From Flammeovirgaceae bacterium UBA1842 (GTDB lineage: Bacteria; Bacteroidota; Bacteroidia; Cytophagales; Cyclobacteriaceae), in assembly GCA_002338655.1 (NCBI GenBank), contig DDIU01000015.1, positions 62,001-126,000 of the forward strand: 64,000 nt of DNA, read 5' to 3'. The notes beneath the pieces are model-generated. The model ran no database searches and was not told the origin of the DNA. It was given only the letters and a program-made list of their open reading frames with translations. The stretch's first letter is position 1. Each line of letters opens with the position of its first letter. The translations under genes were made by a program, and so were the position numbers. Below, piece by piece: positions 16,667 to 25,690 of the stretch.

Positions 16667-17822
16667 TTGCTTCTTCTTCAAAATTGTTGATGATCTTCTG
16701 TTTGGTGATATGGTATTGAATACCAGTTGCTCCGTAGCGGTTTTTAGTAGCCACAGCATAGTTGTTGATGAATGTATCGTCTACTTTGACTACTTCCAGA
16801 TTGATCCCGGCATCAAACAGTGGTGCGGTACCTCCCCGGATGGTACCCTGAGTGGTGCGTTGAAAAATGATTATGAAAATTGTGTTGGGGAATTCTTTTC
16901 TTAGCCGGTCAAATTCTGAGGATTTGACATGCAGCTTGTTCCAGCTATCAATGACGAAGACATCAAATTCCTTGGCCGTTTTGCGGATGGTATCAAACCC
17001 TTGGGGTAGTTGGTCAGTAATAAAAATATTGTCCCTGTTTTCAGCTTCCAGATACTCTTCCCGCATCCTTCTGACCAGGTCGGATTTGCGGCCAATCTCC
17101 AGCGAAAAAATGGCCACCTTCATATCCAGGTCAGCAAAGGCATTGGCCAGTTGGTAGCTGAAGCGTGTTTTGCCCCCTCCCTGGTCGCCCTCGAGTGTGA
17201 TGGCCAGCTCAAATCTTTCCAGATCGCCTAGCAGTAAACCCAAGTCTCCAGCCAAGCGAAAAGAATTCTCAGAGGGCACCTCATCAATTTCATTCATAGA
17301 GTCAAAAAGGCTCTTCTTTCCCTTAGGTTTAGCTGTTACTTGTAAAGCCGGAACATCCAAACCATTCAAATCTTTAGTGTTTGAGCCTGCTTCCAGTTCT
17401 TTTCGCCACGAGTCATTTATGGTAATTTTGACTTTGCCATGATCAGGAAGCCGGTTGTATTGCCTGATGAGGGTTTCCTGTATTTTAGTGATATGTCTGG
17501 CCAGTAGCGATGACTTTCTGATTCGTTTCTCTAGAATGGCCTTTTGCAAAGACTTGATATAAAGCCCCAGTTGATGCTTGGTTTTCACCTGGTTGTGCAT
17601 CCTGAGAAACTTGACTATAAATCCTGCTGCCGCATCACTGCCTTGCTGAAGGTGATCGTTTAATTTCTGAATGTACAGGTCTATGGATTCGGTTACAGTT
17701 TGATCTTTTTTGTACCAGGCATTTGCTTCTAAAAAGAACTCGTGTCCCTCAAGAAGCACTTTGGGAAGGGCTTGCAGATTGACCCCCTGGATTTTCTCTG
17801 AATAGTTGTTGACCGAAATCAT
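16650..17822 (-). CDS. RecA-fold (DnaB/RadA-like) ATPase
   Basis: A 390-residue protein with an N-terminal helical half (~1-190) and a C-terminal RecA-type ATPase. Walker A is GDQGGGKT (212-219), Walker B is VFVID (~288-292), and an IFQRTTQGTIRGG segment occupies the place of the sensor/loop region in RadA and DnaB helicases. It probably acts on DNA in replication or recombination of the island element. It is not an FtsK/HerA-type packaging ATPase by its motifs. It lies between the fused methyltransferase (63 bases upstream) and the small membrane proteins. Confidence 0.65.
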   Translation of the reverse strand: MISVNNYSEKIQGVNLQALPKVLLEGHEFFLEANAWYKKDQTVTESIDLYIQKLNDHLQQGSDAAAGFIVKFLRMHNQVKTKHQLGLYIKSLQKAILEKRIRKSSLLARHITKIQETLIRQYNRLPDHGKVKITINDSWRKELEAGSNTKDLNGLDVPALQVTAKPKGKKSLFDSMNEIDEVPSENSFRLAGDLGLLLGDLERFELAITLEGDQGGGKTRFSYQLANAFADLDMKVAIFSLEIGRKSDLVRRMREEYLEAENRDNIFITDQLPQGFDTIRKTAKEFDVFVIDSWNKLHVKSSEFDRLRKEFPNTIFIIIFQRTTQGTIRGGTAPLFDAGINLEVVKVDDTFINNYAVATKNRYGATGIQYHITKQKIINNFEEEANGEGA

Positions 17823-17885
17823 ATGTCAAGGATAAACCTATTTGAGATTTAGCTTTCGGCTTGATTCGTGTTGAGTTCGGGTTAT

Positions 17886-19934
17886 TTAAACATCCACTAA
17901 ATTCAAGTTGAGTTTCAAGCATCTGGCCTTCATCTGTAGCTGATCGTTTGCACCATTCAACTCAGATTTCATCGGATAATTAGCCGTCAATACTTCTATT
18001 TTTATTTTATTGGTCTGCTTGGTAACTGCCACTCCTGACTGTTTAGTAATAGTATGCCATTTGTGCTTTTTGGTGAATCCATCTAACACATCCGAAGGAT
18101 AGCTACTCAGTAAAAATTTGCCCTCAACCTCACTCAAGGTTTCTAGAAGCTGGGTAAAATCCTTTTCCGTGTAGCCTTTGTAATGGCCCATATCAGAGTT
18201 GAAGTAAGGTGGGTCGCAATAGAAGAAACTGTCGTCACCATCCCGGCTCTTAATCACCTGTAATGCGTCATTGCTCTCAATATCCACCATATCCAGCCGT
18301 TGTTGTAGGTCTTTGGTGAATGCCAGCTTTTTATTGACAAATCGCTTTAGCGTTCCATTGCTGTGCCGTTCGTAGGCATAACCGCCAAAGATTCGTGAAG
18401 AAAAACTCATATTGGTTTGTACCCAGAATGCCCAGGCGCGTTTGACGGCATCAAATTTATCCGCATTTTTGAGGATTTCCTGTGTCTCCCGGTGAACCTG
18501 CCGGCTGTGTGGGGTGGACTGTACGAGTTTTACCAGTTTATTAAAATCGCTGTGGCATACCCTGTAGAAATTGACTACCTCTCCGTTCAGGTCATTAATC
18601 ACTTCCATTTCGGATGGCTCTTTGGCAAAGAACACAGCAGCCCCTCCGACAAAGGGTTCGCAATAGAGCTTATGTTTAGGTATAAGAGATAGGATCAAGG
18701 TCACAAGCCGCTGTTTGCCTCCGTAATAAGTGACAGGTGTTTTCTTGACAAAATCAAGGTTTCCCAATGGTGATTCCAGAGTGCGGTTATTGTGTTTAGA
18801 CTTACCTCTTGGCCCCAAGCTATTCACGATATTCTCGCCAACTGCACGAACCACAGGTACACTTACTGCATTGCCTAAGAGTTGGTATCTTTGACTGTCA
18901 CTGATTTCCCTGGCTTCCCCATCCCATATTCCTTTGCTTGTCCAGCCATCAGGGAAACCCTGGAGACGTTCACACTCTAGTGGCGTGAACCTGCGGATAG
19001 TCTCCATATTAGTGAGTAGGTTCTCTCGCTCTGTATTAGTAGTCAACGCCCCGGTAATCCCATCTTCCCGCACTTCAAATTCCCGCTCCCGGAATGGCGC
19101 ATAGTCTTTTCCCTTCTTCTGGTTTTTTCTTCTAATTGCCTTGGCTTTTTCCGTTCGGACAGAGCGCATGGGATGCCATTTCTCCAGCAGAAAATTATGG
19201 TCATCGGATTGGGTAATGCAGTTGGTGACACCTGCTTTTCGGATGTTGAGGTTTTCACCTTTTTCATACTTTTTGCCCCTTAGGGTAAGAATGTAAGGAG
19301 AGTAATTTCCGCTCTCACCAACCTTAGTGTTTATTGTTGGAGCAATGTTGGCTTGTGTGATGCTTTCATGGCTTTTTTCAACCGTCTGATGGTTTGATCC
19401 GATAGGAAATACCTGGGGCCGGGCTTGGTTTCTAAGAGATCCGACAAGGTACAAGCGCTCTCGGTTTTGGGGTAGAAACCAGGAAGTATTAAGCAATTGC
19501 CATTGGAGCTCATAAAGCCCAAGGTCGGCAAACGCTCGCAGTACGATTTCAAAGTCTTTGCCTTGGTTACTGGAGAAAAGTCCTTTGACGTTTTCAAAGA
19601 TAAAAAGACGGGGTTTGAGTTCGTTGAGGATTCTAACTGCCTCAAAAAAAAGCCGGCTTCTTTTTCCTTTGATCCCTTGCCTTTTTCCAGCAATGGATAA
19701 ATCCTGGCATGGAGATCCGAACGTGACAATGTCTGGTGGTTCAATGTTTCCTTTTTTGACTGCTTCAACGGATCCGGCATGGATAGCTTTTTTAAAGTTG
19801 AATTGGTAGTTGGCAATGGCATATTTATTAATCTCACTGAAGTAATGCTTTTTAAATGAAAAGCCGGCATCAGACAGGCCTTTCGGGAATCCGCCTATGC
19901 CACTGAAAAGATCAAGTAGGATTAACCCTTTCAT
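17886..19934 (-). CDS. Fused cytosine-C5 and adenine-N6 DNA methyltransferase
   Basis: One 682-residue chain holds two DNA methyltransferases. Residues 1-~375 are a complete C5 enzyme: DLFSGIGG (8-15), the catalytic PCQ Cys76, ENV (114-116), QNRERLYLVG (~156-165) and the C-terminal QRYQLLGNAVSVP. Residues ~395-682 are a D12-class (Dam-like) N6-adenine enzyme with TYYGGKQR (402-409), the FVGG SAM-binding motif (428-431) and DPPY (573-576). No cognate restriction gene is adjacent. This fits an orphan, protective methylase of a phage-like element. Both active sites look intact. Confidence 0.9.
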   Translation of the reverse strand: MKGLILLDLFSGIGGFPKGLSDAGFSFKKHYFSEINKYAIANYQFNFKKAIHAGSVEAVKKGNIEPPDIVTFGSPCQDLSIAGKRQGIKGKRSRLFFEAVRILNELKPRLFIFENVKGLFSSNQGKDFEIVLRAFADLGLYELQWQLLNTSWFLPQNRERLYLVGSLRNQARPQVFPIGSNHQTVEKSHESITQANIAPTINTKVGESGNYSPYILTLRGKKYEKGENLNIRKAGVTNCITQSDDHNFLLEKWHPMRSVRTEKAKAIRRKNQKKGKDYAPFREREFEVREDGITGALTTNTERENLLTNMETIRRFTPLECERLQGFPDGWTSKGIWDGEAREISDSQRYQLLGNAVSVPVVRAVGENIVNSLGPRGKSKHNNRTLESPLGNLDFVKKTPVTYYGGKQRLVTLILSLIPKHKLYCEPFVGGAAVFFAKEPSEMEVINDLNGEVVNFYRVCHSDFNKLVKLVQSTPHSRQVHRETQEILKNADKFDAVKRAWAFWVQTNMSFSSRIFGGYAYERHSNGTLKRFVNKKLAFTKDLQQRLDMVDIESNDALQVIKSRDGDDSFFYCDPPYFNSDMGHYKGYTEKDFTQLLETLSEVEGKFLLSSYPSDVLDGFTKKHKWHTITKQSGVAVTKQTNKIKIEVLTANYPMKSELNGANDQLQMKARCLKLNLNLVDV

Positions 19935-20140
19935 TTCTTCCTAATAACCCTTTTGGATTTTTTACTTGCAGCTACTAAAGGATCTAGTATATCTTCCGTC
20001 TTATGGAGTTCATCAATTAAGGCTTTGCGAACGGCATTGGTCTGGCCAATGGCATTGTGAAAGCTGATTTCTTCGGTCAGGTGTCTCTGGTAACACTTAA
20101 GGGCTTTGATGATGATAGCTTCTTGTTGGGCTTTGGTCAT
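19931..20140 (-). CDS. Small helical protein upstream of the methyltransferase
   Basis: A 69-residue, mostly helical and basic protein with a C-terminal KKSKRVIRKK tail. It overlaps the methyltransferase start and the upstream gene stop by four bases each (ATGA type), so it is translationally coupled in the block. No family recognised; DNA or protein binding is possible. Confidence 0.6.
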   Translation of the reverse strand: MTKAQQEAIIIKALKCYQRHLTEEISFHNAIGQTNAVRKALIDELHKTEDILDPLVAASKKSKRVIRKK

Positions 20141-20700
20141 GATTTTTTAGGTTTAGTTAAATCAAATTCATAGCGCACGGCATCAGTGGCCTTGCGCCTG
20201 AAGGCCATCAAAGCGTGTTCCGCTGATCTACCGAAAACTGGTGGAAGGATAAATTCATCAATCTTTTCGGCAATCTTGTTAAGTTCTCCAGTTGGCCAGT
20301 CCTTTTGAGTATTTGTGGTCAGAATGACAAGTAACCCACCAACGCTTAATAGCTGGAGCGTGTGATAGATGAAGGTCACGACCACCGATAATTGATCGGA
20401 ATGCGGATAATTTGGATGAAAATAAGCGTGATATGGTGGCCAGCCAATGGCTAATGTGAATGGGTAGCCTGGAAGATGGCTAACCTTACGGTATACATCA
20501 GTGGAGGGCCAGTCAAACAGCATTTCCAGATTAATATTGCTGTAATTAACCTGCGAACCGATTAGTGGAAGATCATTTTTAGCTTGGAATACGATAGCAT
20601 TCTGACTTAGACTATAACCATGATGCCTCGCCAGTCTCCAAGCCAAATCTTCCAATTCCTGTGTACCAAACAGCGGGTGCAAATGTTTCACCTCGTTCAT
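20137..20700 (-). CDS. Rossmann methyltransferase-like protein, probably DNA-related
   Basis: A 187-residue protein. The segment AIGWPPYHAYF (~82-92) resembles the (N/D/S)PPY catalytic motif of N6-adenine methyltransferases with W in place of N/D. It is followed by a helix and LLSVGGLLVILTT, the strand-turn expected after that motif. The N-terminal SAM-binding motif is not evident. It may be a degenerate or divergent methylase working with the fused enzyme next to it. Function is inferred. Confidence 0.5.
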   Translation of the reverse strand: MNEVKHLHPLFGTQELEDLAWRLARHHGYSLSQNAIVFQAKNDLPLIGSQVNYSNINLEMLFDWPSTDVYRKVSHLPGYPFTLAIGWPPYHAYFHPNYPHSDQLSVVVTFIYHTLQLLSVGGLLVILTTNTQKDWPTGELNKIAEKIDEFILPPVFGRSAEHALMAFRRKATDAVRYEFDLTKPKKS

Positions 20701-20709
20701 AGGACTAGA

Positions 20710-20880
20710 TTAGAGCTTACCGGATTTCTTCAACTCACGGGTAGCTCGCTGGATGGCTTTCGTCCAGGCTTCACCTCGTTTCCGGGTGCGTTTGGCGTGT
20801 CTGCTTATTAGTGTCACCCTCTGGGTATTGGCTGCTTTTCCGGATGATGATCGTCTTTTACTTGTTTTCTTCCTTGCCAT
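20710..20880 (-). CDS. Small basic protein
   Basis: The ATG at 20880 (MARKKTSKRRSSSGKAA) gives 56 residues, about a third of them Lys or Arg; an upstream in-frame ATG at 20898 would add six. The composition suggests nucleic-acid binding or DNA condensation. It is the first gene of the minus-strand block 20.9-14.7 kb. No family recognised. Confidence 0.5.
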   Translation of the reverse strand: MARKKTSKRRSSSGKAANTQRVTLISRHAKRTRKRGEAWTKAIQRATRELKKSGKL

Positions 20881-21054
20881 GATTCCTTTTTTTATCAATC
20901 ATAGCAAAGGTCAAAAAACTGCTTTCGGGTTGGTTCGGGTTGAGGTGGGATTAATATTTCTAATCCCTTTTATTTCTAAAAAATGTGGTTTTTAACTAAA
21001 AAGAGAAACAGACTGTGGTACTCCAGGGGTTTAAAATTTATCGCTGGCCTATTT

Positions 21055-22557
21055 TTACTGCTTAATTATTTTCAATTTTCCCTGATCATGTTCTTTAAAA
21101 GCATTACTTCTTTCCAGTAAGCTTTCCATTTTATCCATATTTTCACCCACAATGGTTTCACTGAAATCGAGTGCCCTTTGCAGCATCCGGATATAAGGGC
21201 CAGGATCTTGCTGGCGGGTCAGTTTTCTCAGCGCTCCCATGTAATCATCTCGGTAAACTGTGGGTATGATAATCTTGGTTTGACCTGCATTGACCATTTC
21301 AGCATTCATCATGACCCTGGCAATACGGCCATTGCCGTCCAGGAAGGGGTGTACCTCGCTGACCATAAACATCATGTAAACGGCTTTAGCAAAGGGATCA
21401 TCCAGCGCATTGTAATAATCAAACCCTTTGATGAGTGTTCCTTTTACAAGTTCATGATCTACAAAGAAAGTATTGCCTGCTCTGTTATTTCGGTCTTTAA
21501 ATGCTCCCGGATTTTTAGATTTTCTGGCACGAAGTAATACCTTGTGGCGATACAACAGCATGTCAAGCAACTCTTCGGGAGTGGCAGGCGTTTGTTGCAT
21601 CTCCGTCCGGTTACTTACAATCTGATAGGTACCCAAGACATCATGCGAATCTTCATCGCGGGAAGGTAGAGGCGTATTGGTAGCAATGATCTTCTTGGCT
21701 TCCTCCAGTTCAAAGACCGTACCTTCAATGTAGTTTGAAAAGTAAGCTTCAAAAAAAGCAAAATTTCTGAAGGATTGCGTGGTTGCATTCTTTTCCGGGC
21801 TATCTCTGAACTGACGTTGCTTCAGTTCCACAAATAGTTTCTCAAACAGTGATATCCGGGAAGGGTCATAAGGAGCGCCAAGCGCTCGGGCTACCGCTAT
21901 CGGGGATGAAAGTATTTTGGAGGGCTTGGTATTGAGTAGTGCGCTGATGAGCTTATTCAGTTTTTCAAATTCTGAATGCATGCCCAATTTTTCGGCTATA
22001 TCCCGTGCACGGTCCCTTAGCTCATTTAATCCTGCTTCGCCTTTTACCCGTATCACCTGCTCCAGCCTTTCTTCAACCTCGGGTAAGGTCAGCGTTTTAG
22101 ACTCGGGGCCCGGCCTTCTGGAAACTTGTAAGTTTTCCAGCAAAGCCCTTTCTTGTTGAGAAGCGTACAACTCTCCGGATAACGGATTATCCCCTTCTAT
22201 CGGGCCTGGCCCTTCCAAAAACCTTAAAGTGATTCCTGGTATCGTTATCTTTTTGGTGTAGGAATAAGTAATAAATAATTGGTCAGCTGAAGTTGGTTTA
22301 AATTCCAGGGCGGAACGGTGACTTAGCAAAGCACCCGTATACAACCTGCCCAGGATGGTGAAAATATTTCGTCTTACAATATCCCCCGGAGTATCTTCAA
22401 AGTTAGATGAGTAAATCCGGGAGGCTATTTTTCGGAGCTTTCCTGCTTTTTCCAATTTGGAAATCTGGGTGCTAATCTTCGGATCGCTGGAGGATAAGAC
22501 AACTTCTTGAAGGTGTATGGATGAAATATTTTCCATTATGAGAAACTTATCCCGCAA
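21055..22557 (-). CDS. Fic-domain AMPylase with AbiEi-like N-terminal domain
   Basis: A 500-residue protein. The first ~130 residues resemble the winged-helix plus antitoxin domain of AbiEi proteins (ISKLEKAGKLRKIASRIY, GALLSHRSALEF). The Fic core carries HPFLDGNGRIAR (403-414), the complete catalytic motif for nucleotide transfer. SNYIEG (274-279) matches the (S/T)xxxE(G/N) inhibitory helix, so activity is probably self-restrained. An internal ATG at 22536 (MENISS) is an alternative start and lies within the first of six upstream repeats. The gene is divergent from qatA. It may be a defence or toxin gene that controls its own expression. Confidence 0.85.
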   Translation of the reverse strand: MRDKFLIMENISSIHLQEVVLSSSDPKISTQISKLEKAGKLRKIASRIYSSNFEDTPGDIVRRNIFTILGRLYTGALLSHRSALEFKPTSADQLFITYSYTKKITIPGITLRFLEGPGPIEGDNPLSGELYASQQERALLENLQVSRRPGPESKTLTLPEVEERLEQVIRVKGEAGLNELRDRARDIAEKLGMHSEFEKLNKLISALLNTKPSKILSSPIAVARALGAPYDPSRISLFEKLFVELKQRQFRDSPEKNATTQSFRNFAFFEAYFSNYIEGTVFELEEAKKIIATNTPLPSRDEDSHDVLGTYQIVSNRTEMQQTPATPEELLDMLLYRHKVLLRARKSKNPGAFKDRNNRAGNTFFVDHELVKGTLIKGFDYYNALDDPFAKAVYMMFMVSEVHPFLDGNGRIARVMMNAEMVNAGQTKIIIPTVYRDDYMGALRKLTRQQDPGPYIRMLQRALDFSETIVGENMDKMESLLERSNAFKEHDQGKLKIIKQ

Positions 22558-22730
22558 TATCTAAAATATTTTCCAATATAAATCACATTATTTAAAATAT
22601 TTTCTATTATAAGCTTGATTGAAACGATTAAATAATTCAAAAAAATTTCCAATTTAAGAGGTAAAATTTGGTTTGTAGTAAAATTATTTCCAATATAACG
22701 AAAATTGAATGGATTATTTTCCATTATAAG
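22524..22730. repeat. Six direct repeats upstream of the Fic gene, possible operator array
   Basis: Six copies of a 15-19 base motif, consensus about AAATATTTTCCAATATAAG, start near 22524, 22564, 22595, 22641, 22681 and 22712. Spacings are 40, 31, 46, 40 and 31 bases, so the 40/31 pair is itself repeated. The first copy overlaps the N-terminal codons of the Fic gene. They probably bind a regulator, plausibly the winged-helix head of the Fic protein itself. The rest of the Fic-qatA gap (22731-22986) holds only AT-rich sequence that must contain the qatA promoter. Confidence 0.75.
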
Positions 22731-22986
22731 TTGGGGAAGTGCTGAAGTCTGCCATTCTGTAGGGATGTTTGGCACCTTTTCTTTTTGACTTCAAGAAAGA
22801 AGCGGGTGAGGTTGTTTGTGGAGTATTTTGAAGCAGGTGGAGTTGTGATATTATAGGTTCTTATAGATTGTAAAATTTATTTTTATGAAATGATCGTAAT
22901 TAAAAAATTATACAAAATTGGTTAATACACTGGTCTATTTTAAAAAAATCTAATATTATAGTTAATAAATAAAAATCCAGCAATAT

Positions 22987-24852
22987 ATGTGGAGTGACAA
23001 TGATACTGTTGTAGATCTTTTAGATTATCAATATCTGGTTTCAGCTACTACTAATATTATTCATAACCCGTCCTTGTTACCGTGTACCCTTGGCATTTAC
23101 GGGGATTGGGGGAGCGGAAAATCAAGCTTAATGCGAATGGTAGAAGAATTATTGAGTGAAGATGAAAAGACACTCACCATTAAATTCAATGGCTGGCTAT
23201 TTGAAGGATATGAAGATGCCAAATCGGTTTTAATGGGCACCATCTTAGAGGAAATTGCTGAAAAAAAGACGGTGAAGGGAGAAGCTAAAAAGCTCCTGAC
23301 CAAAATGCTCAAACAAATTGATTTTATGAAAATTGCCAAAAGTGTTGCAAAGCATGGAATTAGTTTTGCCACTGCGGGGCCTGCTGGCCTGGCAATTACC
23401 GGAATGGACGATCTTATCAACTTAGCCAAACAGGTGAATCCGGATGATTATATCAAAGAAAAAAAGGAGCCTAAGGAAGATAAGCAGAAATCCTTGAGAA
23501 TGAGTATTAGAAAGTTTCATCAGGATTTTGCCTGTCTTTTGAAGAAGCTTGAGGTTGACAAATTGGTAATCTTTATTGATGATCTAGACAGATGCAATAC
23601 AGATACCGTGATAGATACCTTGGAAGCGATCAAACTCTTTTTGTACGTACCCAATTCAGCTTTTGTCATCTGTGCAGATGAAAAAATTATAGAATATGCA
23701 GTACGAAGAAGGTTCCCTGAAGTTCCAGGTAGAGGATTAGAAGTAGCTAGTGCCTATTTAGAAAAATTAATTCAATTTCCCATCCGACTGCCACGTCTCA
23801 ATGAGTCTGAATTAGAAACTTATATCAATCTCTTGTTTGTCAAACTTTATTCGAAGAGTGAAGAAGACTTTCTTGCAGTAAGAGAAGAAGTCATTAATAC
23901 TTCATCAAATAATTCGTTGGGTAGAAAATTCGATTATCAACAAGCTCAGGAAATCATGGGCGACATCCCTGACGAGTTACAAAAAGCTTTGCTTATTACT
24001 CAACAAATTAAATCAGTTTTGACGGTAGGATTAGATGGAAATCCCAGGCAATCCAAAAGATTTATGAATATGCTCATGATGAGAATTGGTATGGCTAAGT
24101 CAAAGAATATCACTCTGGAAATGCGGATATTGGCCAAATTGATGCTGCTTGAATACTTCAAAAAAGAAACTTTCATACGACTCCATCAATTTCAAGCAGA
24201 ACAATCAGGAAAGCCGAAAGAAATTCAGATGTTGGAGAAAAAGTTGGTTGCCGATGGGCAAAAAGAAAAAAATGAAAATGATGTTTCAAAAACAAATGCC
24301 GAAATCGATATCTGGATTAAAGATGATTGGATACAAAGTTGGATAAAGGCAAAACCTTATTTATCTGGTGTAGACCTTAGCTCATACTTTTATTTTTCTC
24401 GCGACAGGCTGAATTCAGGAACCAATATTAAGCAACAAATGAGCTCTCAGGCGCTCGATATATTTCATAAGCTAACCTCGGGAAGTGAAGCATTTGAAAA
24501 GGCTGCTCTTCAAGAAGCATCTACGTTAAGCCCTTCTGATGCATCATCAATATTTGAGGAACTAAAGACAAAATTATTACAAGAGAGTGATAGCGATGGA
24601 TCAATCAACAACTTTAAACTAATTTTTTCCTGGACAAAAGAACGGGGAGAACTACTGTCTCAACTACTCACGTTTTTAAAACCCCTTCCAGTAAAAATAA
24701 TTCCGAGTTCTATTGTGACAATGCTATTGAGCATTGTAAAAAATACAGATTATCAACAAGATGGGGCGGTAATAATTAAGGCATGGGCTGAAAATGAAGA
24801 AAATAGCGATTTGGCAAAGATTGCCAAGAGTAGAATAAAACAAAGCAAATAG
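22987..24852 (+). CDS. qatA: QatA, KAP-family P-loop NTPase of the Qat defence system
   Basis: A 621-residue KAP NTPase. Walker A is GDWGSGKSS (39-47), a large insert with a hydrophobic Ala/Gly-rich stretch lies at ~118-140, and Walker B is VIFIDDLDRC (194-203), followed by the family RRFP segment. The C-terminal third is helical. It is the first of four tightly packed genes matching qatABCD, a known anti-phage system, in order. By family the NTPase probably senses or drives the response; the detailed mechanism is not established. Confidence 0.9.
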   Translation: MWSDNDTVVDLLDYQYLVSATTNIIHNPSLLPCTLGIYGDWGSGKSSLMRMVEELLSEDEKTLTIKFNGWLFEGYEDAKSVLMGTILEEIAEKKTVKGEAKKLLTKMLKQIDFMKIAKSVAKHGISFATAGPAGLAITGMDDLINLAKQVNPDDYIKEKKEPKEDKQKSLRMSIRKFHQDFACLLKKLEVDKLVIFIDDLDRCNTDTVIDTLEAIKLFLYVPNSAFVICADEKIIEYAVRRRFPEVPGRGLEVASAYLEKLIQFPIRLPRLNESELETYINLLFVKLYSKSEEDFLAVREEVINTSSNNSLGRKFDYQQAQEIMGDIPDELQKALLITQQIKSVLTVGLDGNPRQSKRFMNMLMMRIGMAKSKNITLEMRILAKLMLLEYFKKETFIRLHQFQAEQSGKPKEIQMLEKKLVADGQKEKNENDVSKTNAEIDIWIKDDWIQSWIKAKPYLSGVDLSSYFYFSRDRLNSGTNIKQQMSSQALDIFHKLTSGSEAFEKAALQEASTLSPSDASSIFEELKTKLLQESDSDGSINNFKLIFSWTKERGELLSQLLTFLKPLPVKIIPSSIVTMLLSIVKNTDYQQDGAVIIKAWAENEENSDLAKIAKSRIKQSK

Positions 24853-24853
24853 C

Positions 24854-25690
24854 ATGGGAACCTCAAGTTCATTCGGTGGGCCAAAAGGAAGGCCTTCTCT
24901 GCTACCTCCTTGGGCGGACGAAGATTCAGTAGATAACATTCAAACCGATAATGAAGAAGAAAAGGATAAATCAAATGAAACAAATTCTTCTGAAACTACA
25001 GAGGAAGATAAACTTTCCGGCAATTATGCGGGTGCAAAAAACTCGTTATCCCGCTATGTTAATGGAGGTTCGGGTTCCTCTGTGAGAAATGCATCAAAAT
25101 CTTATGTGAGGTCATTAGGGGGTGCGAAAAAAGCAACACGCTCTTCCTCTAGTGGGAAAAGAGCTGTGTCCGCATTTGGTGGGTTTCTTGGAAATGTTGC
25201 CAGGGACGGTATTAACCAGACATTAAGGAACCTAGGATTAGGTGATTTAATTGGTGAGTCCGCCAGTGTCGTGTTTGCCGGAATAGTTGATGCCATAGCT
25301 CCAACAGGTACATCAAATGAAGAGGCCGATGCTCGGCAGGCTATCGTCGATGCACTTAACATGCTTTATGATAAATATGAATTGGCTGATGATAACCTAA
25401 GCAAATTAGACGCTTTAAATGCAACTGATATTCGAGAAGCCATCTTAGATAGTGTCAAAGCTTATATCTACGAACGGTGGTTACAGGAGTTGAGCTTATG
25501 CATTGAAAAGCATAGTCTAACCCCTGGAGAAGCTACAAGAAAAGAGACTGAGATGAAGGAGCATATTAAAGCGGCTGTGGACTATGATTTTGAAGACCAA
25601 GATGTCCTGAATATGGATTTTGCTGAAGGCAGTGGTAAGGAGTTAATAGAAAATATATTTTATGAGGCTTATCAAACCCTAGAATCATGA
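24854..25690 (+). CDS. qatB: QatB
   Basis: A 278-residue protein starting two bases after the qatA stop. The N-terminus is disordered and acidic (~25-60), then Ser/Gly-rich with GGSGSSVRNASKSYVRSLGG, and the C-terminal half is helical. This is the usual look of QatB, identified mainly by position between the KAP NTPase and the QueC-like protein. Its biochemical role is unknown. It overlaps qatC by four bases. Confidence 0.85.
   Translation: MGTSSSFGGPKGRPSLLPPWADEDSVDNIQTDNEEEKDKSNETNSSETTEEDKLSGNYAGAKNSLSRYVNGGSGSSVRNASKSYVRSLGGAKKATRSSSSGKRAVSAFGGFLGNVARDGINQTLRNLGLGDLIGESASVVFAGIVDAIAPTGTSNEEADARQAIVDALNMLYDKYELADDNLSKLDALNATDIREAILDSVKAYIYERWLQELSLCIEKHSLTPGEATRKETEMKEHIKAAVDYDFEDQDVLNMDFAEGSGKELIENIFYEAYQTLES

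Noticed and set aside
16650..17822. Packaging ATPase of the FtsK/HerA (A32) type
   Set aside because: The motifs (GDQGGGKT, IFQRTTQGTIRGG) fit RecA-fold DnaB/RadA proteins better than FtsK/HerA.
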